From NCBI GenBank assembly GCA_030248195.1, contig JASAND010016406.1, positions 1 through 64,000 on the forward strand: a stretch of DNA of 64,000 nt, read 5' to 3'. A program made the position numbers and the translations under genes. Source of the DNA: Trissonchulus latispiculum (taxonomy: Eukaryota > Nematoda > Enoplea > Enoplida > Ironidae). Within the stretch, counting starts at the first letter, position 1. Every line of letters begins with the position of its first letter. Positions 19,503 to 30,742 of the stretch are shown here, piece by piece. The notes beneath the pieces were generated by a model. The model saw only the letters and a list, made by a program, of their open reading frames with translations. It was not told the DNA's origin and ran no database searches.

Positions 19503-20271
19503 GCCAAGAGTGCATAGTACTTAAAACTAAACTTATATAAGAGTATATCATGTCACTAAGCAGGCAGGCACACTCTATGTAGTCAGACCAAAGACTGCTC
19601 TGTACGCTAACGGCCTACCTCCGCAAGTCGGACCCTAGTGACCTCCTTGCAAATTAGTACCTAGTCGAAACGGGAGTACACTCTCTAGCTGCTATGTTTT
19701 CCCCATGCGTGTGTTGAATATATAAGGTTGGACCCCCTCCCCCACAAATTGACCTATCACTTCTTTTGAGCGTGGACATGTAGAAAAGATCAGCAAGTGA
19801 GCGTACTCTCGTTTCGACTAGGTATTAATTTGCTGGGGGGGGGGGATCACTAGAGTCTGATTCGCTGGAGGTGGGGGGGTCGTTAGGGTGCAAAGCATAG
19901 TTTTTGCTCTGACTACTTAGAGTGGGCCTAGTGGCACGATAAAAGACCTGCTCATTGTCATTGGAACTTATGCTGTGTTTTAAAGCCAAGAACAGACAAA
20001 TTCGGCACTCACTGACTGCTGCTTATGTGCTTGTGCTTTGTTGTGTGTCTTTTGCCACTAGTTAGCAGCGAGTGAGCGTAAAACACTGTTTCCACCGTGT
20101 ATACGAGCTTGCGGCTGTGGGACCATTACACTGCAGGTTGGGGGAAGTCACCAGTTAGTGTGCAGATGAGGGTACCTGCAGATGATGTGTGATGTGTCAC
20201 GCTTACAACATAAATGTAGAGTTTACTTGTTGTTCTACTCGTGTCTTACGAGAATGCACACACTCTTGGTC
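19503..20271. mobile_element. Foldback element with CCAAGAGTG ends
   Basis: CCAAGAGTGCATAG at its left edge and TGCACACACTCTTGG at its right edge are imperfectly complementary. Inside, AGTCGAAACGGGAGTAC (about 19664) faces GTACTCTCGTTTCGACTAGG (about 19803), and C/G-run text mirrors across. Similar AGTCGAAACGGG text appears at 28982. Boundaries are approximate. The right-arm counterpart is at about 40715-41485. Confidence 0.55.
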
Positions 20272-20274
20272 CCG

Positions 20275-22710
20275 CTCATTCTTGCATATATATTGCTAAT
20301 GCAATCGGTATATTTCTGGCGAGTTTTAAAATTAAGGTAGGATCTCTTACGGTTGTTGAGTACTTTCACATCAAAGTAGAGGTCCGCCCGTAGTGTTAAA
20401 CATGGGAAACTAAAAAGCTCCAGTTTCTCGGCTTAGTAACGAAAAATGTCGAAACTGGGCAAAGATGTCCAGCATTGCTGGTTATCAGTAGAAAGCTCTG
20501 AGATATGGTGGATTCCGAATTTTAAATCTAATTTAAATCTAATTTAATCTAACTTAAATCCGAATTTAGGTCTGAAATTTTATAATTTTTGAACATATAA
20601 AATGTGAAGCCATGTAAAATGGGGCAAATTTTAAACTTAATAAGAAAAATTCAGCGGTCTAAATAAAAATTTCAATTCCAGCAGATCACAATCCTTTTCC
20701 TGGTTGTTCTATTTAACCCTTTATGGGTTTCTATATCTCCTGAGATATGCAACTTTAAAAGGCTGTGCTACGCTCTGCCTATTGTCACAACCAATCACCT
20801 TTCAGCAAACAATAAACAAGACTATGATTGGTTGAAATATGGCAGTCTGCTGCGAAATGCACCAATCTTGATAAAATAGAGAGATTATCGACGAGCATTC
20901 CGCAAGGTAGAAAACTGATAACTTGTAGCATGACAATGACAGCAAGAGAGAGGGATAAGCGGGCTAGAAAAATTCATGTGGGTACACCACTCATTGTTGT
21001 ATTTGTGCATACGCATGAAAAAATTCTGCCACTCGTACACTTTTCCCTTGTGTCATTTTTCTTGTCATATCTCACAAGATATGATGACCACTCACGGTAG
21101 TGCTATATTGGTTTCACTCAGAACAAATTTCTAAATAAAATTTTAATTAATTCATTACTTCGTGTTTGAAATGGTTGTTACAACTCACATAGATGCAAAG
21201 CAATCATTCGCAACCTTAATTTGTGTTTAAATTCAGCTTTTCAGTTTTCAATCAGTCATTCTGTATGTAAATATGGAGTCATAAGAGTCAATTTCGGAGG
21301 AACCACCCAATATTTAATTACCCGGTTTCATGACGGAGCTACAGCGACTGAGATGTTGGTTAAATTTAACCTGTGGCCGACTACCAGAGCAATCTCACTT
21401 CGATCTCGACTGTTGGCCTGCAAGGCCAGCAGTGTATGACCGGATCCGGGCGGTGGCTGACTGTCGCTTGTTAAAACACCTTGAACGATATATACTAATT
21501 TAGAGTTACACGAAATAAGGCCCATATCGTTCATGTTTTGTTGTATAATTTTAGAAATCGATTCAAGCACTTCTATCGTAACAAATTTGCTGAGAAGAAT
21601 GAATTGACTATAACTAATTTTTATGAGAAACTTATTTTATTACACAAATATAACGAGCAAATGTCAATGAAAGTTAATTTAAATCACGTGTTCATGAAAG
21701 GAATTTTAACAGCGGCAAAGATCTCCTTTTATTTTATTTTGATTGATGAAATTTGCACAAAAAGCTTTGCGAATTACTTCACCGTCGGTAAGTCGTCACA
21801 TTTTTACGATTATTACAGTGCGTGGTAACATGTAAAGTTTAATAGCAGTTACCACGCGCACAACACAAACACATAAAAATCACTAATTTAACTGGAATTT
21901 AACTGGCAATAGCCATCTGACCCACTATTCTGGTCAGGTCAGCCAGGTCGGTCGGCCACCGGTTGGCCGCTCGAAGGCCGTCTACTAACAGGTCGTTCAA
22001 ACGCCGGCTGGTCAGATGTCAGCTGAATTGATTAGCTCAATATAAAAGGTGTTTAATTATGTGTTTGATGCCTGAAAAAGAGCTCAGCAATTTCAAACAA
22101 GTTCAACCAATCACAAATTTCGAATTGTCTTATTTTGTTTTATGCCCATTTTGTACAACCTGATCAGCTTGTTTTCGTGAAATTTTGTGGTTTTCATCAG
22201 TATTTTCTCACTTAAAACACATTCCAAATCATTGTTTTCATCCAGAATATTTCTGTTGCAAATTGCAACATTCCTGTATTCTTTTGCGTTATATTAATTT
22301 TAAGTAAATTTGGTGTTATCTTAAGGTCAGCATATCTCAGGAGATATGGATTGTAACTTCACTCCTGCAGTGCCAAACTAAAATTAAACAACAAATTTAT
22401 TAATAGAGGCCCAGTACTAGCACATTTATGAGTAAAATTATTTTTTCCTCGGCGAAACTAAAATGTGACCTTTAAAGGGTTAAACCAAACACTAGCTTTC
22501 CCTGTTTTGAGATTTTTTGGGATTAGACCGAAAAGTGAAACTTTCCTATGTTTACAACACTACAGGCCTCGACTATGGGGTGAAATTGTATGTTCAATAT
22601 AAATCGTAAGGATCCGTTCCTTAATTTTGAAACTCCAGAAAATAGTCAGTTTTGATGATAAAAATATATAATTAAAAAATGAGCGAAATCGAAAAACTGG
22701 ACAGTATATT
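20275..22710. mobile_element. Large diverged foldback element T4 related to the TTAA family
   Basis: Outer parts are complementary: ATCTCTTACGG (about 20342) with TGTTAAACATGGGAAACT (about 20393), against TTTCCTATGTTTACAACA (about 22541) with TCGTAAGGATCCGTTCC (about 22604). Inside, ATATCTCCTGAGATAT (20738) faces ATATCTCAGGAGATAT (22334). It has the shared T-family word but no clean TTAA ends. The right-arm copy is at about 38280-40710. Confidence 0.55.
21538..21828 (+). CDS. Unknown 96-residue open frame inside T4
   Basis: It encodes an aromatic- and Lys/Asn-rich product beginning MLYNFRNRFKHFYRNKFAEK and ending YDYYSAW. I recognise no family. The reverse-complement copy at 39156-39446 encodes exactly the same protein, but the whole surrounding kilobase is also identical, so this is not evidence of selection. 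It may be a fragment of an element-encoded protein or a chance frame in AT-rich DNA. There is no evidence of a promoter or splice signals. Confidence 0.2.
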   Translation: MLYNFRNRFKHFYRNKFAEKNELTITNFYEKLILLHKYNEQMSMKVNLNHVFMKGILTAAKISFYFILIDEICTKSFANYFTVGKSSHFYDYYSAW

Positions 22711-23290
22711 GACTCTCTGAATCAGCTAAATTGTTTGCTATGGCTCTCCTAGCAGGAATTTTTGCCGTTCTATCTGATCCCTATTCTGTCAGTACATAGA
22801 TTTAGATTAGAATTATTGGCGGTTCCTCTAAAACCAAATTTAAATAACAAGGACCAAGGATATTAATGTATTCAGCTGCGTATTTTTGAACACGCCAAAC
22901 GAAGTTCAATATTGTCCATCAACTTAATTATTGTTCCTGCTTAATACAAATAAGATATCTTAATTATAAACTATGGAATACTGTCGAATTTGCTGGATCA
23001 GTAGACGATTTATCTATTCTGAAGTTTATTTATACTGCATTCATTGCCAGCATTTATATACCAATTATATAGTAATCTACAAACAAACAGCTGGTCAAGA
23101 TGCTGTTGAAGTTTCTGCTGCACCAGCCTGCAACACACAACTATGACAATAGCTGCTATTGTTGCTTACACTGCTGCGGTTTAATCCTGGAAACTAAATT
23201 CGAGGTGATGGATATCCCATGGCTTAATCCAAATATCCCTGGGCTAGAGGGATTACTCTAACCCTGTTAAATACATTGAGTGGGCTGCGG
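22711..23290. other. AT-rich intergenic sequence
   Basis: I see no gene or repeat boundary here; it is present in the right arm at about 37690-38280. Confidence 0.5.
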
Positions 23291-23299
23291 ATTATTCCC

Positions 23300-23800
23300 T
23301 TGCTCTCAGCAGCCCCAAACACATAGATAGGGGATTAATCCCAACCACTAAACTAAAGGGATTAATCCCAACCACTAAAATAAATCCCTAAAACAAATTG
23401 CAAAAGCTGCCCCCATTACTTGGCATTTACCATTGGGATTGAGTATACTGAATTGTGTATTTGCAACCGATATATCTAGGCTGTAGGGTACAAAATAATC
23501 TTATATTTTACCCAAAAACATATATTGAGCCGAGAATTAATCCCAACCGAACACTTACTCTCAGTAGCCCCAAACACATAGATAGGGGATTAATCCCAAC
23601 CACTAAACTAAAGGGATTAATCCCAACCACTAAAATAAATCCCTAAAACAAATTGCAAAAGCTGGCCCCTCAGCGGTACTCTCAGTAGCCCCAAACACAT
23701 AGATAGGGGATTAATCCCAACCACTAAACTAAAGGGATTAATCCCAACCACTAAAATAAATCCCTAAAACAAATTGCAAAAGCTGGCCCCTCAGCGGGGT
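23300..23800. repeat. Array of GGGATTAATCCC-containing units, about 120 bp each
   Basis: Three units begin with TCTCAGCAGCCCC or TCTCAGTAGCCCC and CAAACACATAGATAGGG at about 23300, 23560 and 23680; the last two are contiguous. Each has two GGATTAATCCCAACCACTAA blocks and ends near AAATTGCAAAAGCTG. The right-arm counterpart at about 37200-37690 has some shortened units. Confidence 0.85.
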
Positions 23801-24764
23801 GGATTAGGGGGATTAAGAGGATTTAGCTGAGGCTGAAGGGCCAGCTCTTGCAATTTCCTACTACTAACTTAAACTATTTTTGTCCTAAAAACTAAGTGAA
23901 ATTTAATAGTAAATAGAACATACTGCATTTGCATTTTGATTTCTCACTTAGTTTTGACAGTCTTCAGAGCTGCAATAGTGTTTCCTTGCTGCGAATAAAT
24001 GGTGAATAAAAATGCCGACCAGTCATCCCGGCAGTACACATACACTGGTCTACTAATTTAAGAACAAGAACAGGAACGGAGACGTATTTGTCGGAACCGG
24101 GAGGAAATCTATTTTCAGGAGCAGGATCAATAACAGAGCTTTGTTTGTAGCAACAAGAATTCGAGTTTAATTTTAGTAACAGGCACGGGAGTCTAATTTT
24201 AAACATGGGTCTATTTTAAAATAGCAATGTTTTCCTTAATGTATATTTGCGTTTGCGAGTTATTAGACAATATACAAAATTTGTATTTGTAAAATAAATC
24301 CGCATATCTACATAGATGCATCAACGCAGGCAGTGCAATCATACTGTGATCCTGATTTTCGTAATCTTGTAATCTTCTGAGCTTTTTGATTTTGTGTTCT
24401 TGTTCCTGAAATTTAGGTCCTATTCTTGTTCCTGAAATCCGTTTTATTCTGTTCCTGTTTCGATTCCTGTTTCTGTCCCAGGTTTTAGACACCACCTTAA
24501 AATACAAAAATGTTTGGAATGTCATCAAGAAGGGAATACTTTATTTTTCCTTTATTTGATTAGTTTTCGAAAAAAATTTATGAATTATTTGCTTGCAACA
24601 AATTATGTGATTGTTTTAGAGTGTTTGCGAACCGAACCGCAAAACCAACAAAGTCTGTGGTAACGTAGAAACACCTAATAAAACGAAAATTTCTGGTTAA
24701 ATTAAGCTTTCCACATGAGTTGAGCGAAAAAATTTTGCGGGTACCTTGCGGGTATTATATGTCT

Positions 24765-24845
24765 GCGGGCCGCGGGCCGCGGGGCGGGGCGGGGCGGGTA
24801 CCCTTCTGCGGGCCGCGGGCCGGGACGGGTAGCAAAAATCCGGCC
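24765..24845. repeat. GC-rich low-complexity patch (GGGCCGC/GGGCGGGG)
   Basis: Repeated GCGGGCCGCGGGCC and GGGGCGGGGC words stand out sharply from the AT-rich surroundings and are framed by GGTACC-like text. The right-arm copy (about 36140-36235) differs in run lengths. Confidence 0.7.
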
Positions 24846-27214
24846 CGCGACCAACTCTGTTCTGCAATAGCAGAAACCGCTTGTGCTTTGCAATCCATCT
24901 CTGTGTATAAATTATAGAAACAACTTAATTTAAATGTTCACCGCTTAGTTTTCTGATATGCGTATCGTTACCGTCTTTCCTATCATCAGAGGCTTGGTCA
25001 CCCCGACCCACTTCTGCAGTCGTTTGTATTTCAAAACCCATTGCCTCCCAGTTAAAAGTAGATTAAGTTTCCACCACCCTATCCTAGTCGCTGGGCCAGG
25101 ATTAGTTGGAGTCGACAGCTGCGTTTGGCCTGGGAGTTACTGAGGCTGCTTCGGCTGCTATATATAAATAATATATAACTTTGGCTCTTCGCCGTTGCTA
25201 CAATAATTACCGCCATGTAATGTTACTGTCATTTATTCAGAAAGATTTTGAACTAGAATAATCCAGTGATTCATCTGCTATTTTCAACCAATATTATGTT
25301 AATAATATTCACACTGACTCGGGACGGGATAATGAGATCCCTAGTCGAAGGCTAGTAAACAATTTCCAATGATGTCAGTTCAGGCAATAAACTTCCCTAA
25401 TAGACAGTGACTTGCCTACTACACGTTTGTTGAAACAGTTCCGTGATACTGCAAGCTTGGATGGTATAAGTGTAAAGAAAGTAATCCTCAGCAATGTGAC
25501 TCTTTAAAGCGGGAGCTTTTCATGATACCTGGTAATCTTTTCGGATCTCTCGAACTTTACAACCACAAGGAGTCAACATTGTCCACTTTAAACTTAGTTA
25601 GTTACGGATGCTACAATGAATATTATCAGTTTGGTACTTATATCATTCGAATGCTCTAAGCGTGCCCTATTCAACGATATAAGGGATTTGGTTTTATCTT
25701 GCTTTTCGGAAAGTTAAGTCAAGACATGTTTGTAAAATTTGAGAATTTATAAGCTTTCATTATATTTTTTAAATTAACATAACAAAATAAAATATAACTA
25801 AATGCTTTACAACTTCCAACAGAGCATGATTACAGCTTTGGAATGATATAAATATCAACTAATAATGTTTTTCGTATCGCAGCACTCAGTAACTCAACTT
25901 CCTGATCAGTAACTGATATTCTCTTCATTTTATTAATTATATATATTGTTATTATTACTATTATTTATTTTATTTAGCATTCCAATCGGTGCTAGTGTTA
26001 TTGTTATTCATGCTTTAGTGTAAAATGGTTTCGATGAACCAATAAGTTGTCTAACCCCGGCTGATTCCATTTATGTGAATTGTTTTTATAGAAAAGTTGG
26101 ATATAACATCCTTTCGCTAAAAATTACCTGTCACGTCTGTATTTTTCCTGTGTTGACTCTGAGTCATAAACTTCTAAGAATACACCTGTTTCACACGTAA
26201 TCTACTGGGAGGAAGCAGCTACTTAAGTTCATTAAGCTTTTAGTTAGCTGCTTCTGCTTTACCTGCAATCCAAATTAATTTTACTCAAATACTGTTCCCC
26301 GCACCAGCTGACTTTGGTTAAATCCAGTTTTGAGAACGGGGGAAGTCTGACAAGAATTCATACTTCAGAATCTATATTTACAGTCTTTGAAGTCAGAGAT
26401 TTAAAATTAGTAATTAGTAACAAAGAATGACTCAGTCCTGTGAAGCCATATATACCTTTGTTTTTTGCTTATTTTGTACTGAACTAGAAAATAGTTTTGT
26501 TGCCTTCATCTACCTAATTTATGTATTTTGGTATTCTGATCATGATGATCGGTTCAATCTTGAGTTCGCGGGAATCATTCAAGATTCGCCCACCTTTCAA
26601 ACCGACAGCATGTCAACTAGAATTGTGCCCACACCTCCGGACCTACTAGGTCTTGTAGGTCTCGGGGCGGGGCTCATGCCCGCTAGGCCTAGGACCAGGA
26701 ATCCGGGCCTAGCGGGCCTTAAAGCCGGGACCGTGCCCGGAAACCTTCCTAAAGGCTCAACTGCCAACACAGAAAGCCAGTAAAGTCAGCCTATCCACAT
26801 CCTGTCAGCCGACATGTATGTGAGTTTTGAACTGTCAGTTTTCTATCAAGCCTTTCAGCTTTATGACTTCTAAAAGGTTCCATTGTCTTCACTTGCACAT
26901 CCGCTCCTAAGCAGGTCATTAGATTGCCTCAGGCAAGCCCGTAACATCTTCCCATTACTCATCAAAAACACATCCACCTGCTGACGGCTAGAAATTATGA
27001 GACAAAATAATGTTACTGCAGAATTCAATCAAAAAATGTAATCAAAACACTGGTTATTATCTAGCTAGACCTATTTTCCAAACTAGGCATCAAATTAGCA
27101 TTTTCATTTGATCTGGCTGATATTCCTGTAGCTTCCTTCTTTGACGGCTTAGCTAAAATGACTTCTTTTTTGATGCAAAAAATCCAACAGAATGTACCAG
27201 GACATTATTTTGTT

Positions 27215-27218
27215 GAGG

Positions 27219-27253
<35 letters not shown>
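27215..27253 (+). repeat. (GTT)n microsatellite
   Basis: About twelve GTT units; the mirror (CAA)n is at about 33733-33771. Confidence 0.9.
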
Positions 27254-27641
27254 ATTTTACTGCTGGCGTACAGAAGGATGCATTTCTGTGTTATTAGCTT
27301 CCGCCTTAACAGATATAATGAAAAGCTGAATCAGCTCGCATGGACTTTTATAGCCCAAGGGATTCTTTTGCGGGTTTGCGTCAACCAATAAATCACGAGC
27401 GGATTCGCTACTGTCGTCATTCAATATTGTGCCATTATCAGCACACTTTCATGAATCATTATCTAACCATGTGCTCCTAACCTCAATGATTTTTGTAGGT
27501 ATAGACTTACCATACACCATGCATATGGATGCTAGCAAGATACATAAGAGCAGGCATGCTTTGTGTATTATACATATATCAGCTTGACACATCCTCTGCA
27601 GTCTGCACGCTGACCCCACACCTCAAATTGGTAGGTACCTA

Positions 27642-28980
27642 AAGTCTGACACAAAAATGTGTGTACAAAATCTGTAAGGCCTCCAGTGAACTCAATATAC
27701 GTCGTAACCCCATAAAACCATATATTTTCGGAATCCTTGCAGCGAGACAAACATTTTTATAAAATTTAAAATTTTTTAAAATTTCAAAAATTTTAAAACA
27801 TCGGTTTTTCGGGGAATTTTTTCGGACCGTGCAAGCTATTCAGCTCATTCTTTCACAAAAATTTTCCCGTCCGAAGACGCATCGATTGACACAAGAACGA
27901 AAAAAATCGGTTGAGAAATAGGCATTTTATTCCAAAATTTCGTTTTTCCATTTCCTTTGATGTTTGCCGCTTCTTGCAACTTTGACTGGTTGTGACTCGC
28001 GACTCGCTTACCCGAAAAATTTTTCGATTAGATTTTCAGGACCGCCTAGGCGCCCGCTTTCACATAATATATGTGGTATTTCAAAATTTGAAAATAGATT
28101 TTTTGAAAAATACCACTTTTTGACCCAAAATTTCGGCATAGCAATTCTGGCAAAAGTGAGTAAAAATAACATAATCATAAAATTCAAGCTGAGCTGAATC
28201 CAATGATATAAAGCTTTTGTTGCTACGAGTTATATTGCGCCAGCAATGAATTTTTAAACAATATCCCTTATTTCAGCTAGTTTTTGGCTCTCTTTGATGT
28301 TGCCGCCGTGATTTGAATGAAGCAGTGTAAACTAGCAAAACCAGCTGAAATAAGGGATATTGTTTAAAAATTCATTGCTGGCGCAATATAATTCGTAGCA
28401 ACAAAAGCTTTATATCGTTGGATTCAGCTCAGCTTGAATTTTATGATTATATTATTTTTACTCACTTTTGCCAGAATTGCTATGCCGAAATTTTGGGTCA
28501 AAAAGTGGTATTTTTCAAAAAAATCGATTTTCAAATTTTGAAATACCACATATATCAGGTGAAAGCGGGCGCCTAGGTGGTCCTGAAAATCTAATCGAAT
28601 AATTTTTCCGCTGAGCGAGTCGCGAGTAATAACCAGTCAAAGTTGCAAAAAGCGGCAAACATCAAAGGAAATGGAAAAACGAAATTTTGGAATAAAATGC
28701 TTATTTCTCAACCGATTTTTTTCGTTCTTGTATCAATCGATGCGTCTTCGGACGGGAAAATTTTTGTGAAAGAATGAGCTGAATAGCTTGCACGGTCCGA
28801 AAAAATTCCCCGAAAAACCGATATTTTAAAATTTTTGAAATTTTAAAAAATTTTAAATTTTATAAAAATGTTTGTCTCGCTGCAAGGATTCCGAAAATAT
28901 ATGGTTATATGGGGTTACGACGTATATTGAGTTCACTGGAGGCCTTACAGATTTTGTACACACATTTTTGTGTCAGACTT
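27642..28980. mobile_element. TA-flanked foldback element, arms about 650 bp
   Basis: It starts AAGTCTGACACAAAAATGTG and ends TTTTTGTGTCAGACTT, with TA on both outer sides (27640-27641 and 28981-28982), as in Tc1/mariner-type insertions. That class is an inference. The two halves are near-complementary and meet around 28300 in a short loop. The copy in the other arm is 32004-33340. No transposase is visible. Confidence 0.82.
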
Positions 28981-29714
28981 TAGTCGAAACGGGTACGGTC
29001 ACTCGCTCTATGCTTGTGTGCTAAAGCTCGAAAACACAGGCATACGTGGTGGAGTTTTGCGTCTGTTTGGAGCTTTAGAACACATGCTTAGCGGCCAAAT
29101 TTTTTGAAGTGAACGTCCAATTTGCGGGGGGTCAGCCGTTAGCGTGCAGATGTATACCATAGAGTATGACAGCTGTCATACTCTTATGTATCATGTACTC
29201 TTGATGCTAGATGTACGACTGAAATTCAGCTTTTGCTGTCAAAATAGAAGTCTGATTCTTTTCGAATGTACGATCTGTACCAAAATCGACGAAGTTGCAT
29301 TGGTAAAGCGTGCAGAGCATGTACCTACAGTTGTTAACAGACAGCTTGTTAGCTGTCACACACCGCTGCAGTAAAATCTGACTCATTTACAAACGTTGAG
29401 CTCAGTTAATTGATCTGAGAAGGATTTATATCTGTTCATCCGTGTGGCGGAAATAGTCTCCCTCATTACAATGCTTTATATTCTTTTTTTTTCGTACGCC
29501 CCACTCCAGTTGGATGTGCACCTGTTAGGAGTAGTGTCAGCCACGATAATTTTAAATTTTGACTGTTGGGGAAGGGTGATTGGCTGACACCGAATAATTG
29601 TCTTCACAATTACCCGAGGCGTTTACCAAGGCTGGAGATTTGTCCATCACCGTCTATGTGATGAACGCACCTCGGCAGCTCCACCCGAAGGCGGCCGCCC
29701 CTTAACTCTCGGAC
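28981..29714. other. Innermost part of the left arm
   Basis: It contains AGTCGAAACGGG text shared with 19664, a perfect 24 bp palindrome (29161-29184) and sequence up to the arm end. The mirror is 31285-31998. No gene is seen. Confidence 0.6.
29161..29184. repeat. Perfect 24 bp palindrome
   Basis: AGAGTATGACAG is followed directly by its reverse complement. In the right arm near 31808 about ten bases of one half are missing, so the palindrome is broken there. Confidence 0.85.
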
Positions 29715-30065
29715 AATTAATTGACAAAGGCGGGAAGGGGGGATTGCTAAAGTCCGGTGCCAGCTGGCCCGTTTGAAAAACAAAACATTGAAATTTTGTC
29801 GACAGATCCTTAGGATCCAAAGTCTCATGTTTGCGGCCGATTGATGCAGATGGTACATTCTCCCAATCTGATTAGCCTTGTGTGTGCGTACAGCTTTACA
29901 TGACTAGTTTAATATTTAAACAAATTTTAGTAAGACAGAGACCCGGGGGGACCTTTTTCACCCCCCAAGCCTTGTCTTTAATAAAAATAAATCAAACTAA
30001 ACATACTTTGAGCTTTTTCTTACCACTCGCCTGGTAACCCCTGGCGAGCGAGGGGGGCTCCTGGA

Positions 30066-30144
30066 TGGGTGTTGTTGTTGTTGTGGCAGTTGTAGTTGCT
30101 GGCGTTGGTGCTGCTGTTGTCGTTGTTGCTGCTGTTGTTGTTGG

Positions 30145-30175
<31 letters not shown>

Positions 30176-30212
30176 CTTGTTGTTGTTGTTCTTGTTGTTG
30201 TTGTTCTTGTTC

Positions 30213-30246
<34 letters not shown>

Positions 30247-30247
30247 G
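30066..30247 (+). repeat. (GTT)n microsatellite with GCT/CTT interruptions
   Basis: About 180 bp of GTT with interruptions. The minus-strand frame through it would give a poly-Thr product of 133 residues, which I attribute to the repeat. Confidence 0.93.
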
Positions 30248-30277
30248 GCTACTGTTGTTCGGTTGCTGGAGCCTTCA

Positions 30278-30349
30278 GGGGATGGCTGCAAATTTCGAAT
30301 AAATAATTCGAAATTTTTATAGAGCTGCAAAAAATTTGCAGCCATCCCC
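30278..30349. repeat. Hairpin with a perfect 18 bp stem
   Basis: GGGGATGGCTGCAAATTT (30278-30295) pairs with AAATTTGCAGCCATCCCC (30332-30349). The loop holds a second short inverted pair based on TTCGAA. It lies about 200 bp from the symmetry axis of the giant repeat. Confidence 0.85.
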
Positions 30350-30728
30350 CTCCAGCGCTGGATCAAATCCTCCGTTGCTTTATATTCTTCCAATGCTTTG
30401 GCTTCGTTTGCTAACTTGCTGTCTAGTTTCGGATAATAAGAATAGTAATTTACAAATGAATGGTGATGCCTTTGTCAGAAACAATAGCATTTTGCCTCCA
30501 ACTGGACGCAGAAAGTTGAATCTTTACGGTTCGAAGATTTTTCAAAATGACAAAGTTTGAACAAGAATGGAAGAAGCAAAATTGTTTGTTCCTATTGATT
30601 TATCGGTATATTTTGGCTGCAGCAGTGTATATGAAATTAAGTTTTTTAAAATTTATTTGTGTATGAAATTTTGTAGATTATATATAAGACAATTTCCGTA
30701 CAGTGTTAAAACGCACGTACCGTATTAA

Positions 30729-30742
30729 ACGGTACGTACCGT
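30729..30742. repeat. Perfect 14 bp palindrome ACGGTACGTACCGT
   Basis: The sequence equals its own reverse complement and is flanked by further ACGTACCGTAT-like text at 30716-30746. Confidence 0.8.

Larger units (their letters stand above)
23801..27640. other. Intergenic sequence without recognised genes
   Basis: It contains TTCCTG-rich low-complexity sequence (about 24390-24480), a GC-rich simple patch (24765-24845), a second GC-rich patch (about 26640-26750, with repeated GGCCTAG and GCCCGCTAGG words), and a GTT microsatellite (27215-27253). Short open frames here have no family resemblance. Mirror sequence lies at about 33345-37195. Confidence 0.55.
1..29714 (+). repeat. Left arm of a giant inverted repeat
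   Basis: This whole segment recurs in reverse complement at about 31285-60376. Base 1 pairs with about 60376, base 391 with 59989, exon boundaries 12804 with 48156 and 19194 with 41792, and the arm ends at 29714 opposite 31285. Coordinate sums stay near 60,950-61,250 except where one arm carries an indel. Since base 1 is already paired, the arm probably begins left of the window. Identity is patchy: exact over more than 1 kb in places and clearly diverged in others. Confidence 0.95.

Noticed and set aside
29992..30393. A 133-residue minus-strand frame with a poly-Thr tract
   Set aside because: It is a direct translation of the GTT microsatellite and the adjacent hairpin; no domain and no conserved flanks.
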